Shown here: piece after piece, positions 1 to 12,800 of the stretch
How positions within the stretch are numbered: position 1 is the stretch's first letter
How the letters are laid out: each line of letters opens with the position of its first letter
From: Strigops habroptila
Taxonomy: Eukaryota; Chordata; Aves; Psittaciformes; Psittacidae
Assembly (NCBI RefSeq): GCF_004027225.2
Contig: NC_044283.2
Span: 15,518,992 to 15,582,991 of the forward strand
Reading direction: 5' to 3'
Length of the DNA: 64,000 nucleotides
The notes under the pieces: model-generated
The model's database searches: none
What the model was told of the DNA's origin: nothing
The model's input: the letters and a program-made list of their open reading frames with translations, nothing else
Program-made: the position numbers and the translations under genes

Positions 1-150
1 CACCACGAAATCTGCCTCTATGGCCAAAGCTCTGATTTTCTGCACCTGTTAGACTTCTAAACAGTTCTTGTGAAGAGTTTTGTGTGCTGAGAAGAGCTAA
101 AAGCAGAGGTTCTGAGAGCAATTTTCAAGCTGTAACCCTTCCCTAACTCC

Positions 151-188
151 CAGATTCCCTAACTGTCCCTGTTAGGACAGGGAATCTG
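151..188. repeat. Inverted repeat (hairpin)
   Basis: CAGATTCCCT at 151-160 pairs perfectly with AGGGAATCTG at 179-188, and the inner GTCC (165-168) pairs with GGAC (175-178) around a 6-base loop, leaving AACT as a bulge. That gives 14 paired bases. It is too short for a typical miRNA precursor. Confidence 0.55.
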
Positions 189-894
189 TACCACATCAGT
201 ACAGAATCTGATGGAAAGGAATTGCTTCTCCAATTGTAGCTGCCAAGCCTCAGTGACAAATGCTGCTTGTACAGTCAGAGCAGCATATGGTGCTGGGGAG
301 GGCAGGGAAGATGCCCGAGGACTGCAGGACCAGGCCGTGTTTAATGCTGCTTCCCCAGGGGCAGCTTTGCAGCCACATTGAACAGGTTTAGTGAAAGTGA
401 GTGACAAAATAGAGCAGATAAGAAGTTTCAAGCTAGACTGGCTCAGCAGAGGAACCTGCCTGCCCGCCCAGGGCTGTGCACAGTGGTAATCCCCACTCAC
501 GGGGGGGACTAAACCTCTCCACATCTTCTGCACAGCATTGGGGAACAAACCAGGTCCCGAGGCCACCCCCGCTTGCACCAGTGCCCAGCAGTCTGTGACT
601 GATCCTTCCCAGCGGGTGCAGGAGGGTTGTTATTTCCTCATTATTTCTCTTTTTTCTCTTCCATACCACAAGCGGTGTTCAAGATCACGTCAAGGAGATG
701 GAACACATCTCCACAGAAAGCTGAGGAAATCCACTCAGACCGTGTTACTCTAGGGGGAGGCAGTCATTGCTGATTCTGCTCCCATTGAGTAGCATACAGG
801 AAGAGCCATTAAGTTCAATAGAGCAGGACCACAAAATTAAAGGAGAAAAGATTACCTCCCTTTTCCATTTTCTTCTGCTAACACAGAAAAAGAT

Positions 895-908
895 AAAAAA
901 AAAAAAAA
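895..908. repeat. A14 homopolymer
   Basis: Fourteen consecutive A bases. Nothing upstream resembles a retroposed transcript. Confidence 0.8.
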
Positions 909-3900
909 GTGCTATTCACAGCATTTGCATAAACATGTGCTCTAATGATCAAAGTTTTGGGGCCAGATCTTCACACTGATCCAACAATTAATGAAAACCT
1001 TCCCAACCTAGCCGAGGATCCCCACCAGAAGAAGAGGTCTCCTGGTCCCACAAACTGGGACAGCTGGTGCAATGGTATCCCAGCCTCCCACCACAGGGAA
1101 ACAGCAGGGCAGGAGATCCCACCTGCCCTTCACTGCCAATAAGCCTCTGCTCTGTATCAGCAGCTGAGAAGCTTTTGGATGCCTGACAGCTCCAGAGCTT
1201 GGGAAGTGCCTGTGTGTCCTGTAAGTATTGGAAACACAAGTTGAGCACAGCTGAGAAAGCAGCTATGGGCTTCCAATCACTGTGGCAACCCACACCCTTT
1301 TCCTCCTCTCTAAAAGAGGTACTTGCCTACTTCCATCACATGGTGTTTGGGCTGTGAGTTTCAGGAACATAAGCACATCTACATCCTCCAAACATTCTCT
1401 ACCTAATTTACTAGTACATATATAAATTATTGCACAACAGGGCTGCTGGACTGCCAAGTCAAACTCTCCGAAGATAGGAAATGCAGAATTAAAGCTGCTC
1501 CATCACATGCTATTTTATTTCAAATACAATTGGTACTTCAGTCGGTGCACCTGGAAAGAGCTGGATTATGCAGTGAATTCAAATGTTGTCTGTGGCAGGC
1601 TTCCCGCATTTGCCGCAGAGTCCAAGAGGCGAACAATGCAGAAGATTAGAGAAAGAGGAAAAATACTTTCATTGCTTCAAAAGAAATGCCATTTAGAGAT
1701 CTGATTCTCTTCAATCATGCACCAGAAGGACCGTTTCTGATACCAGTCGATGTTTTCAGACCAAGACACATGGGAATTGTTGGTAACCCATTGCATCTTC
1801 CTAGTTTCCCATAGGTCAGACACGTGTGGATATTCAGCAGTGGCTATGGGGTGCTGGGGTGGGTATGCAGCAGTGAGGAGTGCTCCAGGGTGTGGGTGAA
1901 GATGCCTGAACTTAATTCTACATTCTGTGACCCAGGGACTCAGTGCCTCAGGAAAGACATTAGACATCAGAAAGTATTTTCAGCAAGCTTGTATTTATTT
2001 TCTCAGATGACAAATGGGAATAGTAAGATCACCCAAACTCACAGTGAAACTGTGAAGATAGTAAATTAATGCACATAATGGTTTTGGTAACATCAGAAAA
2101 ATGTCCAAATTGCAAAAAAACCAGCTTTTCACTGAGTGAAACAAGAGCCCTGTGGAAACTGCAGTGTGCAGTCAAGCAATCCAGCCTCAAAAGCCAGGGC
2201 ATCCAGGACTGGAACCTTGGAGGCTTCCCCAGTCACAGTCCCCATAGGGGCATGCAGGAGGTGGAGCCATCCCTCACTGGCCAGATCAGCTCCCCCTGCT
2301 CCCAGCTGCTACTGCAGCCCCTGTGCGATACCCATCCCAGCACACAAACATTCCCTGGACCAGGTTCAGGATGTGGGCCAGATCTTAGGCTGTGCTGAGA
2401 CCACATGATGCTGCTAAATCAGGGAGCAGCTCTCTATATTCATGCACCACCAAGCTTACAGTTGAAGACCTAAGCACCTAAACTCATTCGTTCATTGTTT
2501 GCAAAGTGCTGTGAAGATGAAAACTCCGATGGTATTATTTTGGCAGGCAGCAGGATCCCAAACGCAACTCTACTTTTTCCTACTTCATGTTGAAAGCTGT
2601 TAAAATTCTCAGAATATTAAATGTCCAGCCCCACTTTCAGGGTTGACTTAAATGCGGTTTCCAAAAAAATGTGCTGAATATTATTCATTTCTCAGAGAAT
2701 CAAAAAGCTAGAGGCCCTTTGATGGGGTTGCTTGCATTTCTAAATCACATGCACACTAGTTAGAAGAATTTGGCAAGTATGGTTATATATGTCAGTATCT
2801 TGGACAAAAATGCACAATATGAATGCAAAATTCTAGATGTCTATACATTTTCTTTAATATATTTTTCATGCCTTTAACCTAAATCTCCTTTACATTACAC
2901 AGCATGATACCACTGGCTGAAGGAATACAAAAATGAAGCACAGAATAACCAGAAACTGCAAGGAAGTGATGTTTGCTAACTTCCAAAAATTAACTTCCAT
3001 TGCACTGGGAGAACAAGGAAATAACTTTTCCCCAGTGCTAAATAAGGATCTTATCTTGTATCTGGGTGTCAGAAAAAAGGATTCAGCAACTCCTTTGAGA
3101 AACATTTATTCCTAGTGTTTATCACCTGAGTTGATGTTAGTGAACTAAACTTGTAAGAGCTGATGTTGAATAAACTCTGAATGAATCAGAACGCCTTCTG
3201 GAAACAGCATACTTGAAGATAGCAGACAAATTTGAACAAAAGTCATTATACAGGGTTATGTGTTAGAGTATTTGCCCAAAGTTCAGGTGATAGTCAGGCT
3301 TCCCACTGCCAAAGCCACATTGCTAGCAGCCACAGATCACAGCATCCACAGTAGAGGAGTTCTCATGTTCTGCAAGTCCGAGGGTAGTTTTTAGACCAGC
3401 TCAGCTCTCCTCGTCAGTCAGAAGTTGAACATCCACAAGTAAAACGCAATGCACTGCAGTGCCCAGCACTTTGGCACCCCGACTCCTTGGAGCAAGTGGA
3501 GAGCTTGGCACTGATTAATAACCAGGTTTATACAGGTAGGTGTAGGCAGACCTGGGCTCCTCTGGTTGGGCTCTTCACTGGCTGGATGCAAGCCAGCAGT
3601 GGTTCAGAGGCTGTTTAGCTGTGTTGTGCCTGAGCAAATATGCCCTCCCTTTCAGCAGGATGTATTGATTCAAACACAGCAATGCACTGTTGTCACACAT
3701 ACAGCTGCTGGATCACATCTGCTCTCATCTGGCCAGCTCAGACCACCAGCAGAACAGATATGTCTATCTGCACATGTCTTCAGAGGCATCCTCCAGTTTA
3801 CACACTGGATATGGAGCCACCTAAATTATCTCAGACAAGTCAAGGAAAGATGCAAAATTTAAACTCTTAAGAGAGTCTAGGTGATCCCCTGCCAGAGGAC

Positions 3901-5517
3901 ATTATCTCCTTCCGCTAACAGCGCTCTCAACCACAAATGATCTTTTGGCATTCAACACCTAAGACAGGCTTTTCCCACAAAACACAGCAAGAACACGTTG
4001 CTCCCTCCTCACCCACACTGCCTTTTATCCTATAATACTGTGATTAAAGACTTCATGTGAGAGGTGGAAGAACTCTTTTTTTTTGCCTGAAGGCTTATAA
4101 CACCCAGCTTCTAATATTCAGCACAGTAGCCTAGCTATGAAGGTGCTGCAGTGGGTAGTTGGGGGCTTGCTCTGTCCCTCCTCTTCAAATTGCTCCACTT
4201 TTCTTGAAGAAATTAGGTATCTATTGGGGCAAAGAAAAAGAGAAGTTAAGTGGTTTCACACTCAGTTAAGGGTAGGGGCAGCTTAACAATGCAAATATTT
4301 AGCCAAAGTTGAAGAAACCTAAAGGAGAGATTTTGAGAACATTTGTCCCAGAATACCCTAGAGTAATTAGGGCTTTCCTGCAAGACAGACTGGCACATCC
4401 GAGTGCTAGCCGGCAGGGAAGGGATTTGGATACAAGTTTCTCATAACTCAGGTAAGTGCTTCAGACTAATGTGAGAGTCTCCAAGTGAAGCAGTGTGGGT
4501 ACGACTGACTGCTCTGTACACGTGGGGAGAGGAAGGCTCTGGGAGCGCCTTGGGGGCAGGACTCACAGGCTAGAAGGAAGCAGAGCATCTCGCTTGTCGT
4601 CCCAGCGAAGCCCCAGCACATGTTGTGGTTCAGATCTGCAAAAGCTTTAGGATCACCTGACACAGCAGAAGTCCCTCAGTGGCATGTGTACATCCAAGCT
4701 GCCACCCAGCCACCAGCCCTGCCAACACCCTGCCAACACCCAGCGTACCAGAGCCATCTCCTTGCTCACACCCTCTCCACCAATGCATGTCCAGGGGCCT
4801 GATATTGCCCATCTGCCCTGAAAATGTGCAACACCTAATGGTAGACTTGGGATCTACCCAGCAGGGAGGGACCACAGCAGCTCCAAGATACAATCTGTCG
4901 TGCTGGGTACACCTTGCTATTAGTAGAGCAAGGAGGGCAACCTGCCTCCTGTGTCAGGGATAAGTTTCTGCGGCTGCCCAGCCTGAGGAGATTGCAATCC
5001 GGCACTCCCATGTCCTCACAGCAATGTGTTTTGGGATACAGACGGTCTCCAGCCCTCTCTGCAATACTGGGTACAATTGGCCTGAGCACAGACATGAGAG
5101 AGAACGTTGCTCCAGGCAAGCACTGCGGGCAATCCCTTGAGGTCCAAAAGTCTGTGTGAATGTTTACATTAAACAACATCAGATAACGTGTATTTCTTTT
5201 CCTCTTTCCTGTACTCTCTTTTCTTTTCTAGTCCATGAAACCCTTCTGCTCAGTGTCTGTCTGAGCAGCAACAGGAGGCACCAAGAATAGCCCTTAATCT
5301 CTACTCACTTCTTCTTATCCCCCTGATACCTTCAGAGAGAATGGAGGATGCCTTTACTTTCCTTTTATCCTCTGCCCGGACATTCTTATATGAGTCTGCA
5401 TGTCTGTTCTGCAACAGAAAATGTTAATAGCTTGTTTTGTTTGTTTTCCCATGGTCGACCATTATATTAATTTTAAATGATAGTGTTTTGTCAGTGTATG
5501 CCATATTCTTTATTTTT

Positions 5518-5559
5518 GGTATTATTCAGGTATTATTTGGTATTATTTGGTATTATTCA
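5518..5559. repeat. Short tandem repeat of a 10-11 bp unit
   Basis: There are four units: GGTATTATTCA, GGTATTATTT, GGTATTATTT, GGTATTATTCA. The outer two are identical and the inner two are identical, suggesting a duplication of a two-unit block or slippage. Confidence 0.8.
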
Positions 5560-8500
5560 GGCCTAAGGATCGCTCGTTGCGGCGGTTGTTTTGAATTTTT
5601 GAGTTTAAGATACTTCAACTTTGGAAGTTTTCATTTTATGACACTTGTTTCCAGGGATTTGAATTACTTGCAAGAGAACAAAAGAAGCAGACAGAAACAT
5701 GGGATTTGGCGCTGACCCAGCCCTTCATTCATAATAAACCTTTAAAAAAACCAGCGATGACTCAGCACAGGCATAATTCCCAAACCAGAAAGGCCTGCTT
5801 CCCTACCTTACAATTGCATTGGTAGATACTTAATCATGGCAAATAACATAGTGGATATTTTATTTCTGAAAACATATGCTATTATATTCATCTCTTGAAA
5901 CTGCTGTAACACATGGCCTCCCATCTAAATACCCCTGTCAGATGTAATTGGCAGAAGCCACCCAATGAGACTCATGTCATACAATTAGACGTATTATATT
6001 AGGCTGAACTGGTTACTTTAATAGTAATGCCACAATGTACGCTAACCAGATGTTTTAAAAGACAAATGACTCCCATGACCTTCTTGAGGTAATAACTCTG
6101 ATCCTCTGTCATTTATTTTTGGTAATAATCTATTAAAACTATGTTGAGCGACTTGTTTGGGCCCTTCTAAGCCTCCTCTTCCAAACAGGTCCCCACACCC
6201 AAACAGCTCAGCTCAGGCTTCTGCTCAGCACCTCCGCTGACACAGGGCGAGGAGGGGCCGTGGCCGTGCTCGCCACCTCCGGAGTCACGCGGGGTGCTCG
6301 CAGCATCACGTACCCGAGCCGCTGCACAGACTTGCTGGCCACATTGTGAAACATCTCCCCAGTTCTTGCAAGCCGAGGATCCGGTGCCTAAATTCTTTGG
6401 ATGCTCACCCATCACACCAGCAACCAAGTTATTTTCCTCCATGCCACCATGCACAGCAGTACTGCTAATAAATGTAATATGGCTTTTGCTTGAATAGTGG
6501 TACTAAATACTTTGTTTAAGAAGCCTAAATTTTACATTTGGGAAACACCATAGTGAAAAAAGGCAATGGCCGCGTAATGACTCACTACTTCCTGATGACA
6601 TTCTGGTTTTTGAATAACAGTATGGGTGTGGGTGTCTGGTTTTTGGGTGGGTTTTTGTAAGTTAACGATCTGAAGACACCTCTCTTCACCCCGTGATACT
6701 CCGGGCTTCCTGACAATGTCATATAAGAGATGATTTTATGATGTCTTACGTGCCTCAGTTTCTCTAGCACCTGTGTTGTAACATCAATACTAGGAACCGA
6801 ACTGAAACACTGGAAGGAAAAATTTCCAAGGTTATACAATTCTGGGCTGTATCCACACACAGGATTTTTAGCACTATAGAGATATAAGCCATCTTACTGG
6901 CGTAAAGGCATTATTACTCTGCTGGTTCATTCCCCAGGAAAGAGGCTAATTATCGGAGTAAGCAATCACACCCCTAACTGACCTAGTTAAACTGTTGGAA
7001 AAGCTAACACAAATTAGAGCACCTGCATACACAGTGGCCCTGCTCTCTGTCACTACACTGGAGGTGTGGGTCCGAGCATGGCTGTCTTGCGGGTGGACCT
7101 GACAACTACGCTCTGGGCCAGTTGTCTACAGGACATGACTGGGGTGCACCTACAGAGGCTGCTATGTTATAGGCACATGACATGGTTGGGGGACAATTCT
7201 AAGTGTTGTAACTCTGCTTTGAAGCTGAATGTATTGCCAAAGTCTGCTTACTGCTTACGTCTTGACAGCTAGACCCATATTCAGGTGCTGAATTACAGCC
7301 CGCAGCTTGTACTCAGGTGAGCAATAATACAACATAGGGTCAAAAATATTACACAGAATGTTGTCTGGCTTCAGAGAGAAAATGATTTACTTCTAAAGAC
7401 AAACTTCCTCCCTAAGAAATCATAGATTCCTTTTCAACGCAGCCTGGCTTCCTCCTCAATGCAAAAAAGACTGATTCATGTCACAGCTGTAAGAATTGCA
7501 CAAAATTAGGACAATCTGTCCCACAGGAAATTCTAACTCATCCTGATCTGATTTTATTAAATCCGTAAGCAAATTTGAATTTCAAAAATGAAAATTTGGA
7601 CACAGAAATACAGAGGTGGCAGATCCCAAAACGAGTGAGCTGGCAGGAAAGACCTGCTGTACTGGCCAGCTCCTGTCTCCAGTGACTGCAGTCAGCGCTT
7701 GTGCAGGGATACACTGAACATGAGAACTCAGAGTGATCTCTTCCCTGGTCCAGCTTCCCCTGACCCAGCCTCCTGTGACACAGAGACTTCCACACCTGAG
7801 TGATGCATCGTATTTATTTGCTACAGAAAGATTAATCTTCCCTTTTTCATTTGATACCTTTGACACTATTTTTATTCTTTATCTCCACGTCATTCAGTAA
7901 CAATGAATTCTACATAATTATATAGTGTGTGAAACAGATTTTCCTTCTGTTTGTATTGCATTCCATTTAATAATTTCTGTGGGTGCCTCTGAATCTGTTG
8001 GACTAAAAGAATAGCATGCAATCTGCATAATTTTCTCTCTGATACCACTAAGATTTCATATAAAATTGCAATATTCCATTACATGATATTTTATCTTTTC
8101 CAAGCCAAGAGTGTAAAAATATTGTTGTCTTATAGTTTGGGTTTTTTTAACTTTTCCCAATCCTGCTGTATCATTTCTTGAATCAGACCAACCAGAACCA
8201 CTTCTAGTGTATGGAATCGGTACATGAATGTATATAGTGGTGTTATTATATTCCTCTACTCTTTTTCTAATAATTTGTAAAGTGCTACTTACCTTTAAAA
8301 CCCTTCTGGATACTAGTATGAGATTTCTCTGAAAATTATCTACACTGTTTCCAAAATTTTTTTGTCTGAATGGTAATAGCTGAAATCGACCTCCTCATTA
8401 TCCACTTAAAATTAAGGGTATTTTATTTAAGTCCTGGTTTCCTCTATCCTAAACAACTGTTTATCATCTGGAAAAGTTGTCACCTTGATATTCACCTGCC

Positions 8501-8650
8501 TTTTCCTGATTATTTATGATTGTGTGTAACACAAATCCTAGCATAACTTGTGTGAAAATTAAACTAATGGTAATTTCATAAAAGCTTCTTTTCAGGATAC
8601 TGAAATGTTTTACTATTGCAGCTTTCAATGATAATCAGCTTTGTGATTTT

Positions 8651-8802
8651 CACAGAGTCATCACAGAATGGTTTGTGTTGGAAGGGACCTTAAAGATCAT
8701 CTAGTTACAACCCCCCTGCCACAGGCACGGACACCTTCCACTGGACCAGGTTGCTCAAAGCCCTGTCCAACCTGGCCTTGAACACTGCCAGGGATGGGAA
8801 TT
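8651..8802 (-). mobile_element. CR1 LINE 3' UTR fragment
   Basis: The + strand shows CACAGAGTCATCACAGAATG, TTGGAAGGGACCTTAAAGAT, CATCTAGTTACAACC, GACACCTTCCACTGGACCAG and CCTGGCCTTGAACACTGCC. These are near-consensus landmarks of the CR1 3' untranslated region read in reverse. The element ends at the left (its 3' end) and is 5'-truncated at about 8802. It is the least diverged transposon piece in the window. Confidence 0.9.
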
Positions 8803-11800
8803 CCCTGAAATTGTATTTGATGTTTGTGAAATTACCTGACCTAAACCCTAGCCTAGTTGCAGTTCAACATTAAACTCGATGTGCAACACAGTGCCCTGCT
8901 GCTCTGTGGTACATGTAGTTTAGCAGCCTGACCTTCCCAGATGCCCACTGATACATGGGGGGTTATCACTCTGGGGCATACTCAAATACAACAAGCTAAA
9001 GTGAAACTGAAAGGATATAAACCTATGTAAAACAAAACCCACAAAGTTTTTTCAGACCTCCATGATATCAGAAATCTTTTGATTCTCACGTATTATGAGA
9101 TGTCTGACTCATTAGCCCCTGACCTTTCTGGAGCAACCAGCCTATGCAGAAAAAAACACTTATCCTGACATATTCTAAAACAAGGAAACTAATAATTTCA
9201 TGTATGCTTATTAGAAACTAGCATTACATCCTGAAATCATGGGGAATTGTTTCATTTTCCAGCAACATGAATGAGCAAGAAAAGCCTATGACCCTGTGGC
9301 AGTGACAAGGCACTTCTGGTCCCTGTTAGCCTGAGATGTGATCAGCAATTCCCTCACCACCAGAAATGGAGCCTTACCCTATGTGCAAGAAAACCCAGAA
9401 ACCCAGCCTACATCCAGTGAAGAGTTAACTGTTCCCTCGCTTCTGCTCTCTGCATTGCACTCTTCAGCTCAGCAACCAGGTCAACATGTAAAACTTGAAT
9501 TTCTAACTCTGGGGCAGACACTGCAGCTGCATCTCCAACCATGCTAAGCGCAGGATTCAAGGTATTAAATATTTACTTTTTTATTATGGTGGACTGAAGA
9601 CATTTCTGGCAAGTTAACAGCTCAGCAACTATGAGAGGAGCACTGAAATGTAGCAGGGCCATAAGATGCTGCAGCATATGGCCGTGCAGAGCCTTTCAAC
9701 TGGTGTTAGTATCAACTAATAGTTTGGACTGGGGTTTTTTGTGTTGTTTGTTTATGTGTTTTAAATAAACCTTATTTTAAGTTTATGTGCAAGGGATTGC
9801 TGGATGTGGTTCGTAGCAGTGATAATAATGTATAGTTGAGTCACTGTAAAAGCTAACTAATTTATTCCCAGTCTCCTCTCCTCCCTTCAGTCAACGTTAT
9901 TCCTTCTTCAAGAAAAGTGGCATCCTGGTCCTGCTGACATGAACGTGAGAACTCCCTGTGGTTTCAACAGGAACGGAGTTCATCTTGCCCAGGATCTGGG
10001 AGACAGTTGACATGAGTCCTCAGATTAAAATTCAAGAGTCCCTGGCTCTCCTTAAAGGGCACGTTATTACCCTGCTTGCCTGCCCACAGACATCCACCAG
10101 CGCTGGACTCTGCTTAACCTGCAAGCACTCTGTAAAGGCTTCTCTTTTGTTTGAAGTACACTTCTGCCTCCCCATCTAGCATCCACATTTAGGGTATTCA
10201 AGCACCTTTAGCAGGTTTCTGTCCAGCCTTGACAGCCTCTGTTGGAAGCTGCAGTCATCTTCCAAGGAGAAATGAATCACTTTTTGCTGCTGCCTCCCTC
10301 GTGTAATGGCAGAAATTCAATCCTCTGGCTCCACCAGCAGCGACCATGCGTTTGTTTCAGACCACTTCAACACCCCTCTATCACCTCTCCCACCTTCCCT
10401 CCACTTGTAGCTAAACTCAGGTTATTATTAATTGGTATTAGTGATGAAATACACTTGTTTTTCCCCCTGCTCTTTCTGCCAACAAGGATACATGGTGATT
10501 AATATCGTCTTCAGCTCTAGGCTGACTTACCATGATCGAACTACACAGGGAGGCCATACCAAGAGGCCCGATTCACCACTGTGGGACAGCCCCTGTCTCA
10601 AGCAGATGGAAGAGTGCTCTGGAGGACTACTCACTGCTTCCTCACTTAATCCTAGTCCATTTCAAAAACTAGGAACTTACTGACAAAGTTAAGCTGTAAC
10701 AGAGACTGCATGTCCAGCTGCAACTCAGCTAGCAAACGATGTGCCACCAGCAGAAACAAAAAGTACACTGTTCTGCGAGTTCAGCTGCAAAACGAGCTAC
10801 TGGACAAGACTAGACAAATCCAGAACCTTTAGGAAAAATATTATATCTCTTTTTCAGAAAAGGCTTTATCTCTGTAATTGAATGAGTCCCTGGTTTATGT
10901 CAGGTTTTTGTGACAGGTAGTTCACACAGGCCTGTTAGGATCTCTGTGGTTTTTTTGGTTTTTTACCTAAGGGGTCTAAGACAGTGTCCAGGAAAAGTTC
11001 TAGCTAAAAGGGTTCCTACTTCAGCCTGAAAATTTCTAGGGACATATAAAATGAAAAGATTTGAAACCCCTTAATATCTATGCTATGTACACAAATGCTA
11101 TGTACACAAATCAGTGTAAAAACATTATATATTTAGCATTCGAAAATGCTAGTAACGTTCTAGCAATGTACTAGAACAGATGTTGCCTGTGCCATCTTAA
11201 TTCAGTCATTTACTTTGTCTTAACCTTGAACAGAGGGAAGGACTGGCAGAGTTGGGGCCACCCCCATCTCAGTAGAAATGAAATCAACATCCCAGGTTAC
11301 TTGCTGACTAGACCAAAGAACATGATGCTAATACAAAGGAAGAAATAATAAAAGGAATAGAAACGTATTTTCAGCTCAAGATAAAGATGTTTATAACAAA
11401 ATTAATTACATCACTACGAGACCTGGAGAGAAGAAGTTCTCCAGTGGTCTCTACATCAGTGGTATGGGCATGGGCCACAAACAAAGGGGACTGAGACCAC
11501 TCACAGAAGCACAAATTCACACCAGTTTATCTTGTTGAAACCTGATAACAAGATCCTCATGGTAAGTACTTCAAAAGCAAGATCAAACTCCAATTTAAGA
11601 AGGTTTCAGTGAGCACAAATGTCAGAAAGTGGCTCTCTGTTATTCGCCATTCCTGGGTCATGGATAACTGAGAAGCAGATGCCTTGAATGCCCCAACTGC
11701 ACAAGCACCAGAAGAGGCAACAGGCAGCCTGGGTAATCAAATCGGAGCACAGGGTGCCTGTTTCCTTAAGTGTTTGCCCAGACTGCACAAAAAACTGCAC

Positions 11801-12599
11801 TGATAAAGGCTTCAAACACAGTGAAATGTGCTGGGCGCCTCTTGGTGCCAACACCAAAGTGTCCTGAAGACATTTTATGTGTCAGTTTTCATGCTCAGAA
11901 CAAATTGTATCCACACAAAAGGAATTCTGCCTTACATCTCAATCTGCCACAGAAAAACTGATCAAAGAATAGAAATTGGCTGTTGCTTAGGTCATTTAAC
12001 AGATGTAATTATGTGCAAACAGAATTATACACTTGGCTCTATGGAAGTTCCAAATTTACAAAGCGAAGAATGGTTATGCACAAAATCACCTGGAAGAGGA
12101 AATTTAAATAGAAAAATATCAGTAATAGCTGGGAAATGCTTAAGAAAATTTTCCTAGGTGCTGAGAAAGACCATAATAAATAATTCTATTACATATAAAT
12201 ATATACTTTATATTATTATAATAACAACAATAATAATAATATACCCTAATAAACAAAAAGTGTGATTAAGATGTCAACCTGCTTAAAAAAGGAGATAAAC
12301 CAACTGTAACAATATGGATAATAAATACAGAAAGCTGAAAACAACAAACTAGTATCAGCTAACCGTTAAAAACCGTAGAAGTGTCAGCAGCAGACGCAGG
12401 AATACTCAAGAAGTGAGATCAAGGTACATAAGGATAAACATATGGGAATGAACTGGTCCAGGTAACTTGTAGTGTTGAAGGTCATCAGAGCTTTAATATT
12501 GGTTTTCATTAAAGCAGTCATTAAGTTGCAGCTACCTGGAAGAGAATTGACGCCAGTGAGTGCAGGAACAAATGGCCCAGCCTGCTGCTCTAACAGAGA
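8803..12599. other. Gene-free stretch
   Basis: This is unique-looking AT-rich sequence, including an A/T-rich simple region near 12.18-12.25 kb with ATT/AAT repeats. No gene or clear mobile element was found. Confidence 0.6.
11081..11110. repeat. Direct duplication of a 15-bp unit
   Basis: The unit TGCTATGTACACAAA occurs twice without a gap and without mismatch, so the duplication is recent or conserved. Confidence 0.85.
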
Positions 12600-12800
12600 C
12601 CCCAGGAGCACAGCAGAAGAAGAGATAAAAAATCTGAGCTCAAGGATAATAGAAGCAGCAATAGCAAACAACAGGTTTATGGACAGCAGATCATATCAGA
12701 CAACACTGATAACTTTTCAAAATTAGATTAGAAGTTTTGTTGATAAAGGCACCAGCATTGAGATAATAATCCTGAATTTCTCTAAGACTTTGAGTCACAT
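12600..12800 (+). mobile_element. Ancient CR1/L3-like LINE fragment
   Basis: The frame reading AIANNRFMDSRSYQTTLITF, then after a frame change VDKGTSIEIIILNFSKTLSH, matches the family pattern (...FVDNRSCQTNLISFFDKVT.LVDKG.AVDVIYLDFSKAFDT...) around motif A of the reverse transcriptase. The catalytic Asp before FSK is Asn here. Homology fades beyond about 12.8 kb, though the degenerate sequence up to about 13.15 kb may belong to the same element. Confidence 0.6.

Larger units (their letters stand above)
1..8650. other. Gene-free stretch, left end
   Basis: This is AT-rich sequence with short, compositionally random open frames. No transposon is recognisable apart from the small repeats listed separately. 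A compact CpG-rich spot lies at about 6230-6325 (about a dozen CpGs, including ACGCGGGG and CCCGAGCCGC) without a convincing gene. I see no promoter, splice or coding signal that stands out elsewhere. Confidence 0.6.

Noticed and set aside
945..990. GGGGCCAGATCTTCACACTGAT-like start of a dispersed palindromic repeat
   Set aside because: Only about 20 bases resemble the repeat known from reptile genomes; no second arm found.
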